From NCBI RefSeq assembly GCF_016908495.1, contig NZ_JAFBDZ010000005.1, forward strand, positions 1 through 64,000: a stretch of 64,000 bases of DNA. Direction: 5' to 3'. Position 1 is the stretch's first letter. Each line of letters opens with the position of its first letter. Under the pieces are notes generated by a model. The model was not told the origin of the DNA and searched no databases. It saw only the letters and a list, made by a program, of their open reading frames with translations. Shown here piece by piece: positions 1-8,554 of this stretch. The stretch is from Rossellomorea pakistanensis (GTDB taxonomy: Bacteria > Bacillota > Bacilli > Bacillales > Bacillaceae_B). Position numbers and translations under genes: made by a program.

Positions 1-95
<95 letters not shown>

Positions 96-101
96 CAATA
101 A

Positions 102-137
102 GAAAAAGAGTAGCCCGAAAAGGTTACTCTTTTTTTG
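102..137 (+). terminator. Rho-independent terminator of the rRNA operon
   Basis: The hairpin AAGAGTAGCC / GGTTACTCTT is followed by a run of seven T. It lies 7 bases after the 5S end and ends the rrn transcript. An almost identical hairpin is repeated at 391-424. Confidence 0.92.
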
Positions 138-333
138 TATTTTGAAAATATAAACCCGCAAGGGTGTTCAAAGTGTTTTGCAGGAGCAGCAGCCCCATCT
201 AAGGCAGAGCGAGGGTTTCGAGGAGCGAGGAGGTCGAGGACGCGAACGAAAGAAGACCGGAGTGGGGTAACCCCACGAGGATCTGAAAGAGAGAAGCGGA
301 CGAAGAGATCCGAAGCTCATCGGAAGCCGCAGC

Positions 334-384
334 CAGCGCCAATGGTAGTTGGGGGGCCCCTGTGAGAGTAGGACATCGCCAGGC
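334..384 (+). pseudogene. 5S rRNA 3'-end fragment (duplicated scrap)
   Basis: About 51 bases starting CAGCGCCAATGGTAGTTGGG and ending GACATCGCCAGGC repeat the last 54 bases of the 5S gene at 42-95 almost exactly. A few bases are missing in the G/C-rich loop. The upstream two thirds of a 5S gene is absent, so it cannot make 5S rRNA. It is followed by its own copy of the rrn terminator. It most likely arose by duplication or by unequal recombination between rRNA operons. Confidence 0.88.
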
Positions 385-390
385 AAATTG

Positions 391-424
391 GAAAAGAGTA
401 GCCCGAAAAAGTTACTCTTTTTTG
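391..424 (+). terminator. Second copy of rrn-type terminator
   Basis: The hairpin AAAGAGTAGCC / AGTTACTCTTT followed by T6 is nearly identical to the hairpin at 102-137. It lies at the same distance from the duplicated 5S end. Confidence 0.85.
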
Positions 425-517
425 TGATTTAAATGAATCCATAGAGTAGCTCCATTCTACGGAGAGTACGCGAGCGAAAGAAGACCTGTGTGGAGTAACT
501 AGATAAAATCTGAAAAT

Positions 518-811
518 ATTACGTAAAAATGAACGGTTTTTATCGAAAAGTCCTTATTTTCAATCTGTTTTACGGATTGAAAAGGGGGGGTTTTTAAAAA
601 TGTGCCCAGATGATTAATTATTGACTGTGAGTTTGAGTAGTGAAGACAGTTTATTTTCAACTTTCCCCCTTCTATCGATTCCTCGACATAAAGCGACATA
701 ATATGCCTAGATAAAAGGCAGAATTTCGAACTAAAGAAAATGCTGCGATATTCTTAACCACTCATTCATATGTGTTAAAGTTAAAAATCAAAATATAATA
801 TTAAAAAACCT
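518..811. other. AT-rich stretch with no gene seen
   Basis: Between the rrn debris and the inverted repeat at 812 I see no credible coding region. A 66-codon frame on the minus strand (499-699) lacks a ribosome binding site and has no recognisable features. Confidence 0.5.
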
Positions 812-850
812 GGTGAAATTCCTAAGTAGTTCCGATAACGTGGAGAAAAT
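812..850. repeat. Left arm of an inverted repeat flanking the M3 peptidase
   Basis: The 39 bases here are the reverse complement, with about 31 of 39 positions matching, of 2877-2914. The shared core is TCCTAAGTAGTTCCG, with a second conserved block CGTGGAGAAA. The two arms enclose about 2 kb holding only the peptidase gene, which suggests a small mobile unit or a pair of inverted dispersed repeats. Confidence 0.7.
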
Positions 851-911
851 CCAAATTCACAGGTAAAATACCATATGAATTATCAACATGATAACAATGT
901 AGTAAGCACAC

Positions 912-951
912 AAAAAAGCTTGAGGCAAAATTAAAAAGCTCAAGCTTTTTA
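912..951 (-). terminator. Terminator downstream of the M3 peptidase
   Basis: AAAAAAGCTTGAG and CTCAAGCTTTTT form a 12-bp stem with a 14-base loop. T-runs exist in both directions. It lies 24 bases past the peptidase stop codon on the minus strand. Confidence 0.85.
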
Positions 952-974
952 ATTTGCATTCTTTTAATATTTAT

Positions 975-2471
975 TTAAAATTCCACCTTCGCCAATTTTT
1001 TTGCCAAGTATGCAAAAGTATGAGGTTCACCGCAAAGCCTCTCTACACGTTGATCCCAAGAGTATAACTGATTTGGTCTAATAAACTTTTTAATGAGTTC
1101 TTGAAATAAATCTGTTTTTTTATAGAGGCTTGTTACTGCGAACTTCTCCCGAATCATGTCTCGAATAGCATAAGCATAATTATAATCTTGGAAAAATGCT
1201 GGGTTTTCAATGTAAAACATCTCACTTGCAGGGTGGAACGTTTCTCCATCGCACCCAAATACTCGAGGATAGTACTCATTTGCGATTTCTTGAAATGAAC
1301 GCTCTGGATTTTTATATAATTCAAATTCCACTATGCTGTAATAATAATTCATTTTTAACATTTTTATATCTGTTAAATGATTGATTTCTCTAATTTGAGA
1401 ATAAACATCATCTTGAATGTCAAAGTTATTTTTCAGGAATTCTCGGTCTGTTATTATTGTTTGAAATAACTCTGCAATTGCTTCGGCTGCTATGCTTGAA
1501 TAGAAACGATAAAGCTCTGGATATTGATAAGAACTGAAATGACCATCAAGTACATGCCCCATCTCATGAATACCCGATAAAAACACCGAATATGAATCTC
1601 GTTTATTCACTACTAATCGAAGATCGTTAGGGTTGATATTTATGCAGAAGCCGCCATAAGGTATTTCTAAACTCTCAATCCTTACAGGTAGTTGGTCAGT
1701 AGGAAATCCTATACTATTAACTATATCGTTTAACACCTCTTTCAACCGATTGGCTGTAAATGCATTGCTTTGAATAGTATTAAAATGAAACGTTGAAAAA
1801 TATTGATCATAAAGATGTATCTTTTCCCAACCAAACTTTTCTACTATTCTATTATCCCAATAGTCTGAGGTTTCTTCTGTTTGTTCTAGTAATTTTTCCA
1901 TTTCTTTAATGTATGTATTCATGTTAATTTCCTTGAGACTACATCTAAAATGATAGTAGTTACTATAACCTTGATTTTTGGCTAATTTGTTTCTTTTTTG
2001 GATTAGCTTTCGAAATAAATCTTCATTTTCTTTACCGATTTTCTTTGATTCTAATAAAAGCTGCTTCCGAAGCACTCTGTCTGGATTTTCCATAATATTG
2101 GAATGAACAGTCCCAAGATTAAATTCTTTTCCGTTTAATGTAAATTTGCTATCCATTAAATTTGATTGTAATCTTTGCTGTATCTTTACAACCTCTGGAT
2201 GACTATCTAGTTCTTCTTGTTTCATTTTAAATAAGAATACATCTAGTCGCCTTTTCCAAACTTTATTGTTGATAAGAGTATTTCTCCATGATAATAATGT
2301 TTCAATAAGTTCTTCGTCTGTCATTAACATATGTTTAATCTTTGTAATTTCATCGATTCTACTAGATTGTTTGTTTCCTGTATACATCTCATAGTACAAA
2401 CGCTCTTCTTCTTGATAAAGGAGATCGAGCTTCTCAATTTCCTCGTTATATGCTTTTTTCCAATCTTGCAT
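975..2471 (-). CDS. M3-family zinc oligopeptidase-like protein
   Basis: The 498-residue protein carries the zinc motif HEMGH at about residues 302-306, followed by GHF. A glutamate at about 330, in SIAAEAIAELFQ, is placed as the third zinc ligand of gluzincin peptidases of the M3 (oligoendopeptidase F / thimet) type. The N-terminal half is long and helical, as in that family, but the protein is shorter than typical PepF (about 600 residues). No signal peptide is seen, so it is probably cytoplasmic and acts on short peptides. No strong ribosome binding site precedes the ATG at 2471. The gene stands alone, is AT-rich, and lies inside the inverted repeats 812-850 and 2877-2914. Family assignment is firm; the substrate is unknown. 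Confidence 0.85.
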   Translation of the reverse strand: MQDWKKAYNEEIEKLDLLYQEEERLYYEMYTGNKQSSRIDEITKIKHMLMTDEELIETLLSWRNTLINNKVWKRRLDVFLFKMKQEELDSHPEVVKIQQRLQSNLMDSKFTLNGKEFNLGTVHSNIMENPDRVLRKQLLLESKKIGKENEDLFRKLIQKRNKLAKNQGYSNYYHFRCSLKEINMNTYIKEMEKLLEQTEETSDYWDNRIVEKFGWEKIHLYDQYFSTFHFNTIQSNAFTANRLKEVLNDIVNSIGFPTDQLPVRIESLEIPYGGFCININPNDLRLVVNKRDSYSVFLSGIHEMGHVLDGHFSSYQYPELYRFYSSIAAEAIAELFQTIITDREFLKNNFDIQDDVYSQIREINHLTDIKMLKMNYYYSIVEFELYKNPERSFQEIANEYYPRVFGCDGETFHPASEMFYIENPAFFQDYNYAYAIRDMIREKFAVTSLYKKTDLFQELIKKFIRPNQLYSWDQRVERLCGEPHTFAYLAKKLAKVEF

Positions 2472-2876
2472 ATCTGTTATTATTTTTAATCGGTCAAAGT
2501 TAAGCAGAATTCATCATCTCATTTCTAGTTTTCGCTTAAAGTCAATTCATTTTTTGATAATCGATTCGATATCATGATGTCAATAAGTTAGACGGTTAAA
2601 AAATGCTAAGTTTCAATTATTTGTTTATTCCATTAACCTGTCTCGTTAGTTGAATTGAATAATATTCAAAATCTTTAATTATATTTTACAATAAAATGAT
2701 ACTCATCCTTGATTTTTCTTAAAATTGCGAGAATTGATACAACAAAAGACAAGGGAATTAGTACACAAATTCACACGATGACTATAATTTCTCTGTAAAA
2801 ATATTGACGTACCAACGAAAAAAAGCATACCAATTACTGTGCTAATTGGTACGCTAATTCATATGCTAACTACTAT
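2472..2876. other. AT-rich gap containing a hairpin
   Basis: No gene is seen here. A perfect 9-bp hairpin (TACCAATTA at 2828-2836 pairing with TAATTGGTA at 2843-2851) lies just inside the right arm of the inverted repeat. It has no strong T-run. Confidence 0.45.
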
Positions 2877-2914
2877 GTTTCTCCACGAAGACGGAACTAC
2901 TTAGGAAATTCCCC
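2877..2914. repeat. Right arm of the inverted repeat
   Basis: This is the partner of 812-850 in opposite orientation, sharing TTTCTCCACG and CGGAACTACTTAGGAA. It lies just beyond the 3' end of the convergently placed sspH gene. Confidence 0.7.
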
Positions 2915-2928
2915 AAGCTTTTTTATTA

Positions 2929-3108
2929 TTACTCCTCCACAAGACTCTCAATATTAACAATGGTCCTTTCCTCAAGGGGACCTCTTAGATGGACAGTCGC
3001 TGTTTTTCCGTCTTCGTTTAGTTGATCAATCCATACAGAACTGTTGTTATATTTGACTTCGATGTCAGCTGATGAAGATAGGATTTGTTTTACACGATTT
3101 ACGTTCAC
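2929..3108 (-). CDS. sspH: Small acid-soluble spore protein, H type
   Basis: The gene encodes a 59-residue protein starting GTG at 3108, with AGGAG 9 bases upstream. The sequence begins MNVNRVKQILSSSADIEVKY and contains SVWIDQLNEDGKTATV and RGPLEERTIVNI, the hallmarks of H-type small acid-soluble spore proteins. These are minor proteins of the spore core. The gene is monocistronic and preceded by a candidate forespore (sigma-G) promoter. An upstream GTG is out of frame. Its presence is the clearest sign in the window that the organism forms endospores. Confidence 0.92.
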   Translation of the reverse strand: MNVNRVKQILSSSADIEVKYNNSSVWIDQLNEDGKTATVHLRGPLEERTIVNIESLVEE

Positions 3109-3137
3109 TGATGTTCACTCCTAATATTTAGTCGGTT

Positions 3138-3168
3138 TAGTTTATCTAAATAAAGGAAAGATTATTCT
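3138..3168 (-). promoter_or_regulatory. Candidate sigma-G promoter of sspH
   Basis: On the minus strand AGAATA (3163-3168) and TAAACTA (3138-3144) are separated by 18 bases. This resembles the forespore sigma-G consensus (TGMATA / CATAMTA) and lies 30 bases upstream of the start codon. The match is partial, so this is an inference from sequence and gene function. Confidence 0.5.
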
Positions 3169-3319
3169 TGATTAAAATTTTCCCTTTACCTTCAAATAAT
3201 TACCTGTGAATTTTTAGAAAGAATTATGTTGTTTACTGGTTCGCAAATTAAGGATTTTCTAGTAAAATAAATACTTAATTTGAGCATGATATTATTAGGT
3301 ATAGAGGGGGAACAAGCTT

Positions 3320-3892
3320 TTGTTAGAAAACAGCTATATGATGGTCGCTATTATTCTCATAATCAATATTGTTTATGTTTCCTTTTTTACGATTAGAATG
3401 ATTCTGACTTTGAAAGGGTATCGATATGTTGCCGCATTTGTCAGTATGATTGAAGTGGTGATTTATGTGGTGGGGTTAGGGCTTGTTTTAGATAATCTAA
3501 ATGAAATTCAGAATTTAGTGGCCTATGCTGTTGGTTACGGTCTTGGTGTTATTGCTGGGATGAAAATTGAAGAGAAGCTTGCTCTTGGTTATATAACGGT
3601 TAATGTGATTACAAAGGAATATGATCGCAATTTGCCTCATGAGTTAAGATCAAAGGGATATGGAGTAACAAATTGGGCTGCTAACGGCCTTGAAGGGGAT
3701 CGGATGGCGATGCAGATCCTGACTCCGAGAAAATATGAAATGAAGCTATATCAAACGATTAAGGAACTAGATCCTAAGGCGTTTATGATTGCCTATGAGC
3801 CTAAGGCCATTCATGGAGGTTTCTGGGTAAAGTCAGTGCGAAAAATGCGTAAAGGGAAGTTGAAGGTTAATGAGCAAAAAGAAGATGTTTGA
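3320..3892 (+). CDS. yebE: UPF0316 membrane protein with DUF2179 domain (YebE)
   Basis: The 190-residue protein starts with TTG at 3320, preceded by GAGGGGG at 9 bases. The first 90 residues hold three hydrophobic segments (the DUF5698 part). They are followed by a soluble DUF2179 domain from about residue 110, with the family pattern [23 protein letters not shown]2179 domains are thought to be ligand-sensing modules, but the biochemical role of YebE is unknown. The gene overlaps yebG by 23 bases and stands directly upstream of the purine operon, as in B. subtilis, so the pair is probably one short operon. Confidence 0.88.
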   Translation: MLENSYMMVAIILIINIVYVSFFTIRMILTLKGYRYVAAFVSMIEVVIYVVGLGLVLDNLNEIQNLVAYAVGYGLGVIAGMKIEEKLALGYITVNVITKEYDRNLPHELRSKGYGVTNWAANGLEGDRMAMQILTPRKYEMKLYQTIKELDPKAFMIAYEPKAIHGGFWVKSVRKMRKGKLKVNEQKEDV

Positions 3893-4064
3893 AGTAGGAG
3901 AAAATGAAACGATTGAAGGATGTTTGGAAAGAATGAATGATGAAGGATTTAGGCCTGTTAGAAGAATGGAAAAACCAGTGTTTAAAGAAGAAAAGGTAAA
4001 AGGTAAATCGGAAATTGTCCCTGCAGGACAGAAAATTGTCTTCGAGGGGAAGAAAACGGATTAA
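3870..4064 (+). CDS. yebG: NETI-motif protein YebG
   Basis: A 64-residue, highly charged protein carrying the sequence [13 protein letters not shown], which defines the NETI family (YebG). The start ATG lies inside the 3' end of yebE, which suggests translational coupling. The stop codon overlaps the first PurBox of the pur operon, leaving no spacer between the two transcription units. The function is not known. The family is found in Bacillaceae beside yebE and purE. Confidence 0.85.
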   Translation: MSKKKMFEVGENETIEGCLERMNDEGFRPVRRMEKPVFKEEKVKGKSEIVPAGQKIVFEGKKTD

Positions 4065-4108
4065 AATACGAACAATAATTTTCTGACATTTATTGAATGT
4101 TCGATTTT
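4064..4108 (+). promoter_or_regulatory. Pair of PurBoxes (PurR operator)
   Basis: AAATACGAACAAT (4064-4076) and the inverted AATGTTCGATTTT (4096-4108) each match the B. subtilis PurBox AWWWCCGAACWWT at 12 of 13 positions. Two divergent PurBoxes just upstream of the promoter are the standard arrangement for PurR repression, relieved by PRPP. Confidence 0.88.
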
Positions 4109-4111
4109 TCG

Positions 4112-4140
4112 TTGACGTTTCCGCAGACGCTTGTTAAGAT
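4112..4140 (+). promoter_or_regulatory. Sigma-A promoter of the pur operon
   Basis: TTGACG (-35, 4112-4117) and TAAGAT (-10, 4135-4140) are separated by exactly 17 bases. They lie immediately downstream of the PurBoxes and about 20 bases upstream of the riboswitch aptamer. Confidence 0.85.
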
Positions 4141-4160
4141 AAAGGTAACAAGGATACACC

Positions 4161-4228
4161 CTCATATAATCTTGGGAATATGGCCCATAAGTTTCTACCC
4201 TGTCACCAACAAATGGCAGGACTATGAG
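4161..4228 (+). promoter_or_regulatory. Guanine-class purine riboswitch aptamer
   Basis: CTCAT/ATGAG closes P1, with conserved ATATAAT, ATATGG, AGTTTCTACC and GACTATG elements in the order of the purine riboswitch three-way junction. The base in the J3/1 GACTATG element is C, the guanine/hypoxanthine specificity base (adenine riboswitches have U). It precedes a terminator at 4299, so guanine binding should stop transcription of the pur operon. Confidence 0.95.
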
Positions 4229-4298
4229 GGAAAGTAGCGGACTGTGGAGATAAGGGCAGAGTCTCTCTATAAAGAGGCTGACACGCCTTGAAAACGAT

Positions 4299-4351
4299 CC
4301 CCAGCCTAACTGCTTTCTCTTAGGAGAGACAGTTTGGCTGGGGGTTTTTTT
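4299..4351 (+). terminator. Riboswitch-controlled terminator before purE
   Basis: CCCCAGCCTAACT and AGTTTGGCTGGGG form a long stem followed by seven T. It lies 70 bases after the guanine aptamer and 50 bases before purE, and is the OFF-state structure of the riboswitch. Confidence 0.9.
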
Positions 4352-4370
4352 ATTCGACAAAATTCGGGTG

Positions 4371-4383
4371 GTGCCAGGCACCA
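4371..4383. repeat. Short palindromic repeat GGTGCCAGGCACC
   Basis: This 13-base near-palindrome lies between the riboswitch terminator and purE. The longer context AAAATTCGGGTGGTGCCAGG is repeated at 56870. Other copies lie at 42764 and 56799. It is an interspersed repeat of unknown role. Confidence 0.7.
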
Positions 4384-4401
4384 TAGTTTGGGGGATTAGC
4401 T

Positions 4402-4881
4402 GTGATTGGTGTGATTATGGGAAGTACGTCAGATTGGGATACGATGAAGTTAGCATGTGAGGTGCTTGAGGAGTTAGAAGTGCCATATGAGAAGAAGGTT
4501 GTGTCTGCACATCGTACACCTGATTATATGTTTACTTATGCTGAGTCTGCTCGTGAACGAGGGATAAAAGTCATTATTGCAGGAGCAGGGGGAGCAGCTC
4601 ATTTACCAGGAATGGTCGCTGCGAAGACAACGTTACCAGTTATTGGAGTTCCCGTTAAATCGAAAACGCTTAATGGCATTGATTCACTTTACTCTATCGT
4701 GCAAATGCCAGGAGGAGTTCCGGTTGCTACAGTGGCGATTGGAAACGCTGGTGCAACAAATGCAGGATTACTGGCAGCTCAAATTCTTTCCATTGAAAAT
4801 GGAGAATTGGCAGAGCGTTTGGAACAAAGAAGGGAAGCACTTAAACAAAAAGTATTAGAAAGCAGTGATGACCTTGACTAA
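4402..4881 (+). CDS. purE: N5-carboxyaminoimidazole ribonucleotide mutase
   Basis: The 159-residue cytoplasmic enzyme shifts the carboxyl group of N5-CAIR to give CAIR, the second half of the two-step AIR carboxylation made with PurK. The N-terminal [17 protein letters not shown] and the central [11 protein letters not shown] are class I PurE signatures. The start is GTG at 4402 with GGGGGATT ahead. It is the first gene of the operon behind the guanine riboswitch and overlaps purK by 17 bases. Confidence 0.97.
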   Translation: MIGVIMGSTSDWDTMKLACEVLEELEVPYEKKVVSAHRTPDYMFTYAESARERGIKVIIAGAGGAAHLPGMVAAKTTLPVIGVPVKSKTLNGIDSLYSIVQMPGGVPVATVAIGNAGATNAGLLAAQILSIENGELAERLEQRREALKQKVLESSDDLD

Positions 4882-6025
4882 AACAATCTATCCAGGACAA
4901 ATGATCGGAATCATTGGCGGAGGACAATTAGGTAGAATGATGGCCCTTTCTGCTAAAGAGGCAGGGTTTCGAATCGGAGTATTAGATCCGACTCCTAATT
5001 CTCCATGTGGACAAGTAGCAGACTATGAAATTACTGCGGATTACGATAATTATGATGCACTTGAACGCTTAGCAGATAAATGTGATGTGATTACATTCGA
5101 GTTTGAAAATATAGATTATGAAGCACTTAAATGGCTTACAAAAAAAGCTTATGTTCCACAAGGGGCTGAGCTGATAAGAATTACTCAGAATCGAATTACA
5201 GAGAAGGAAGCACTTGTGTATGCGGGTGTTTCTGTGGCACCTTATGCAGTAATCAACGACAAACAAGATATCTATGATAATATAGAAAAGCTTGGTTTCC
5301 CTGCTGTATTAAAGACGGCAAGAGGAGGATATGACGGTAAAGGTCAAATCGTTTTGAAAAGCAGGGAGGATATCAATCGTACTGAACCCCTTTTACAAAA
5401 CGGTCCCTGCGTATTGGAAAAGTGGATGAACTTTGACAAAGAAATATCGGTGGTTATTACAAGAAATCCAAGTGGCGAAATGACCTATTTTCCTGTCGGC
5501 GAAAATATTCATCGAGACAATATTCTTCATCAAACGATTGTCCCGGCTAGAATAAGTGAGGAAGTAAAGGAAAAAGCTATTCATATAGCCCAGAGAGTCT
5601 CCGAAACACTGGATTTAGTCGGGACATTGGCGATTGAAATGTTTCTCGACTATGACGGCGAAGTTTTTGTGAATGAGCTTGCCCCACGTCCGCATAATTC
5701 AGGTCATTATTCGATTGAAGCTTGTGAAACCTCACAATTTGCACAGCATATCCGTGCCGTTTGTAATTGGCCGTTGAAAAGTACAAACCTTAATAAACCA
5801 GCTGTTATGGTCAATTTATTGGGAGAGCATCTCGAAGAATTAAAGAAGCAAATCCCTACACGTCCAGATTGGTCGATTCATCTATATGGCAAAGAAGCTC
5901 CGAAAGAAAAAAGAAAGATGGGGCATGTAACCATTCTAACAGAGGATATCGAACAAACACTTTCTGAAGTGAATGAAGCAGGGATTTGGAATGCTCAAGA
6001 AAAGATCGGAGGAAACGTAAAATGA
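4865..6025 (+). CDS. purK: N5-carboxyaminoimidazole ribonucleotide synthase
   Basis: The 386-residue ATP-grasp enzyme converts AIR, ATP and bicarbonate to N5-CAIR, the substrate of PurE. It opens with the nucleotide-binding-like [15 protein letters not shown]. It carries the ATP-grasp segment [12 protein letters not shown] and the C-terminal metal-binding segment [18 protein letters not shown]. The start may be GTG at 4865 or the next codon ATG at 4868. Both lie inside purE, implying coupling. It overlaps purB in an ATGA junction. Confidence 0.97.
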   Translation: MMTLTKTIYPGQMIGIIGGGQLGRMMALSAKEAGFRIGVLDPTPNSPCGQVADYEITADYDNYDALERLADKCDVITFEFENIDYEALKWLTKKAYVPQGAELIRITQNRITEKEALVYAGVSVAPYAVINDKQDIYDNIEKLGFPAVLKTARGGYDGKGQIVLKSREDINRTEPLLQNGPCVLEKWMNFDKEISVVITRNPSGEMTYFPVGENIHRDNILHQTIVPARISEEVKEKAIHIAQRVSETLDLVGTLAIEMFLDYDGEVFVNELAPRPHNSGHYSIEACETSQFAQHIRAVCNWPLKSTNLNKPAVMVNLLGEHLEELKKQIPTRPDWSIHLYGKEAPKEKRKMGHVTILTEDIEQTLSEVNEAGIWNAQEKIGGNVK

Positions 6026-7320
6026 TTGAACGTTATACACGCCCGGAAATGGGAGCAATATGGACAGAAGAAAATCGCTTTCAAGCATGGCTTGAAGTAG
6101 AGATTTTAGCTTGCGAAGCCTGGGCGGAGCTTGGGGATATTCCAAAAGAAGATGTGGCTAAAATTAGAGAAAAGGCAAGCTTTGATGTGAACCGCATTTT
6201 AGAAATCGAACAAGATACACGCCACGATGTCGTTGCTTTTACGCGTGCAGTCTCTGAAACTTTAGGGGAAGAAAGAAAATGGGTACACTATGGCCTAACT
6301 TCTACAGATGTAGTCGATACAGCGCTGTCTTACCTGTTAAAGCAAGCGAATTCCATTATCTTAAAAGACTTAGAGAATTTCATTGACATCTTAAAAGAAA
6401 AAGCGAAAGCCCATAAGCATACGGTGATGATGGGTAGAACGCATGGGGTCCATGCAGAACCAACAACTTTTGGTCTTAAGCTTGCCCTTTGGTATGAAGA
6501 AATGAAGCGTAATCTTGAAAGATTCAAACAAGCTTCAAAGGGAGTCGAGTTCGGGAAGATTTCAGGAGCTGTTGGAACCTATGCAAATATCGATCCATTT
6601 GTTGAAAGCTATGTGTGTGAAAAGCTGGGCATCCAGCCGGCACCTGTATCAACACAAACCCTGCAAAGAGATCGTCATGCACACTACATGGGTACGCTTG
6701 CATTAATTGCAACATCGATTGAAAAAATGTCCGTTGAAATCCGCGGGTTACAAAAAAGTGAGACGCGTGAAGTTGAGGAATTCTTCGCTAAGGGTCAAAA
6801 AGGATCATCGGCAATGCCGCATAAGCGTAATCCGATCGGCTCTGAGAATATGACAGGGATGGCAAGAGTCATCCGCGGTTATATGATGACTGCTTATGAG
6901 AATGTACCTCTATGGCATGAGCGAGATATCTCTCATTCTTCTGCAGAAAGAGTGATCTTACCAGACGCAACGATCGCTTTGAACTACATGTTAAATCGCT
7001 TTAGCAACATTGTGAAAAACTTAACGGTCTTCCCAGAGAATATGAAGAGAAACATGGATGCTTCATTAGGGTTAATTTACTCTCAACGTGTTCTTCTTGC
7101 GCTGATCGATAAAGGGATGACACGTGAAGAAGCATATGACACGGTCCAGCCGAAAGCGATGGAAGCATGGGAGAAACAGGTTCCATTTCGTCCATTGATT
7201 GAAGCGGAAGAAGTGATTTCTTCTAAGCTTTCTCCAGCTGAAATTGATGACTGCTTTGATTACAATCACCACCTTAAGCATGTAGATACGATCTTTGACC
7301 GTTGCGGTCTAAATGATTAA
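6022..7320 (+). CDS. purB: Adenylosuccinate lyase
   Basis: A 432-residue enzyme of the fumarase/aspartase superfamily that acts twice in purine synthesis, splitting fumarate from SAICAR and from adenylosuccinate. The superfamily signature appears as [11 protein letters not shown], with the conserved histidine region [15 protein letters not shown]. The ATG at 6022 gives the expected [14 protein letters not shown] start, has GGAGG 9 bases upstream and overlaps the purK stop. A longer frame from 5986 is not supported. A hairpin terminator follows before purC. Confidence 0.97.
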   Translation: MIERYTRPEMGAIWTEENRFQAWLEVEILACEAWAELGDIPKEDVAKIREKASFDVNRILEIEQDTRHDVVAFTRAVSETLGEERKWVHYGLTSTDVVDTALSYLLKQANSIILKDLENFIDILKEKAKAHKHTVMMGRTHGVHAEPTTFGLKLALWYEEMKRNLERFKQASKGVEFGKISGAVGTYANIDPFVESYVCEKLGIQPAPVSTQTLQRDRHAHYMGTLALIATSIEKMSVEIRGLQKSETREVEEFFAKGQKGSSAMPHKRNPIGSENMTGMARVIRGYMMTAYENVPLWHERDISHSSAERVILPDATIALNYMLNRFSNIVKNLTVFPENMKRNMDASLGLIYSQRVLLALIDKGMTREEAYDTVQPKAMEAWEKQVPFRPLIEAEEVISSKLSPAEIDDCFDYNHHLKHVDTIFDRCGLND

Positions 7321-7587
7321 TCACCTTAATTAGGTTGTTTTCGCATAGATTTTTGCTTTTCGAACAAGAATAGAAACCCGTAGTGAATAAGGTTTCGGGG
7401 CATCTTTTCGTTAATGCAATTAGTGTTTCACTGATATTGTATGATTTAAGATGTTTATCATTGATCAAAAGCAACAAAGTTACGAAAAGAGCCTTTAATT
7501 AAATAGGGAATGGCCATCAAGCCTTCCCTTTTTTCATCTCATTATAGACAGAAGATTGCTAATTATTAAAACTTGGAGGTCTTTTTC
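7321..7587. other. 267-base spacer inside the pur operon
   Basis: This is the only sizeable gap in the operon; other junctions overlap or are under 55 bases. Apart from the hairpin at 7505 I see no gene and no convincing second promoter. The B. subtilis purB-purC spacer is, as I recall, much shorter. Confidence 0.55.
7505..7535 (+). terminator. Terminator-like hairpin between purB and purC
   Basis: AGGGAA-TGGC-CATCAA-GCC-TTCCCT is followed by five T. The stem is imperfect but strong. Being inside the operon, it would reduce purCSQLFMNHD transcription relative to purEKB unless it is read through. Confidence 0.7.
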
Positions 7588-8307
7588 ATGGAAAAAAGAG
7601 GTCTACTTTATGAGGGGAAAGCGAAGAAGATTTTCTCTACAACAGATGAGTTTACAGTTTGGATAGAATATAAAGATTCCGCAACCGCCTTCAACGGAGA
7701 GAAGAAAGAAACGATTGAAGGAAAAGGAAGATTAAATAACCTGATTACAAGCTTACTCTTCACTTCTTTAAAAGAAAAAGGGATCGAAAGTCATTTTATT
7801 AAACAAGTTTCAGATTATGAGCAACTGGTCAAACGTGTAGAAATTATTCCTCTAGAAGTCGTTGTCCGAAACATTGCGGCTGGAAGTTTAGCCAAAAGAA
7901 TTGGATGGGAAGAAGGAACGCCTTTAAAGAGTCCGATTGTCGAGTTTTACTACAAAGACGATGATCTTGGTGACCCGCTTCTAACAGTCGATCATATTGA
8001 ACAATTAGAGCTTGCGAGTGTAGAAGAATTGAAAACTCTAAAGGAAATGGGCTTAAAGGTAAATACCATTTTACAAGAATTATTCAATGAAGTTGGCATA
8101 CAGTTAGTCGATTTTAAGCTTGAGTTCGGGAAGGACGTTGATGGGAAGATCTTGCTTGCTGATGAGATCTCACCAGACACCTGTCGCTTATGGGATAAAG
8201 AGACAGGACAAAAGCTTGATAAGGATGTTTTCAGACGAGACTTAGGTAGTTTAACAGATGTATATTCTATTATTCTTACAAAATTAGGAGGACCCCAGCA
8301 TGTATAA
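7588..8307 (+). CDS. purC: SAICAR synthase
   Basis: A 239-residue enzyme that joins aspartate to CAIR with ATP, giving SAICAR. The N-terminal [15 protein letters not shown] and the central [13 protein letters not shown] [16 protein letters not shown], with [12 protein letters not shown] near the C-terminus, are diagnostic. The ATG at 7588 has TTGGAGG 9 bases upstream; a longer frame from a TTG at 7573 overlaps that site and is rejected. The gene overlaps purS by 8 bases. Confidence 0.97.
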   Translation: MEKRGLLYEGKAKKIFSTTDEFTVWIEYKDSATAFNGEKKETIEGKGRLNNLITSLLFTSLKEKGIESHFIKQVSDYEQLVKRVEIIPLEVVVRNIAAGSLAKRIGWEEGTPLKSPIVEFYYKDDDLGDPLLTVDHIEQLELASVEELKTLKEMGLKVNTILQELFNEVGIQLVDFKLEFGKDVDGKILLADEISPDTCRLWDKETGQKLDKDVFRRDLGSLTDVYSIILTKLGGPQHV

Positions 8308-8554
8308 AGTTAAAGTTTATATCACATTAAGAGAGAGTGTACTAGATCCACAAGGAAAAGCGGTAAAACAATCATTAAACAGCATGAATTTTCCAGAGGT
8401 TGAAGATGTGCGTATCGGAAAATACATGGAGCTTATGATTGCTCCAACAGATAAAAGTGTTGAGGAAACAGTGAAAGAAATGTGCCACCGCTTACTAGCA
8501 AATCCAGTAATTGAAGATTACACTTACGAAATAGAGGAGAGTGTCACAAAATGA
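8300..8554 (+). CDS. purS: Phosphoribosylformylglycinamidine synthase, PurS subunit
   Basis: An 84-residue small subunit that dimerises and bridges PurQ to PurL in the Gram-positive FGAM synthase complex. The sequence [20 protein letters not shown] is the family hallmark. It starts inside the purC end with AGGAGGACC upstream, and its stop overlaps the purQ start by 4 bases (ATGA). This overlap is typical of subunits made in fixed ratio. Confidence 0.97.
   Translation: MYKVKVYITLRESVLDPQGKAVKQSLNSMNFPEVEDVRIGKYMELMIAPTDKSVEETVKEMCHRLLANPVIEDYTYEIEESVTK

Larger units (their letters stand above)
241..517 (+). repeat. Degenerate direct repeat pair downstream of 5S
   Basis: A unit of about 48 bases, beginning CGCGAACGAAAGAAGACC at 241, recurs diverged at 469 (beginning CGCGAGCGAAAGAAGACC). 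Both copies end in ATCTGAAA. One copy lies before and one after the 5S fragment at 334-384, so the whole 150-517 stretch looks like rearranged debris at the end of an rRNA operon. An ORF that can be drawn through it (135-365) has no ribosome binding site and I do not believe it is coding. Confidence 0.6.

Noticed and set aside
135..365. 76-codon ORF after the 5S gene
   Set aside because: It crosses the terminator and the 5S fragment, has arginine-rich low-complexity translation and no ribosome binding site. Explained as rRNA-derived debris.
4370..4390. GGTGCCAGGCACC as a specific purine operator
   Set aside because: It lies after the riboswitch terminator and the same element occurs near unrelated genes, so it is a dispersed repeat.
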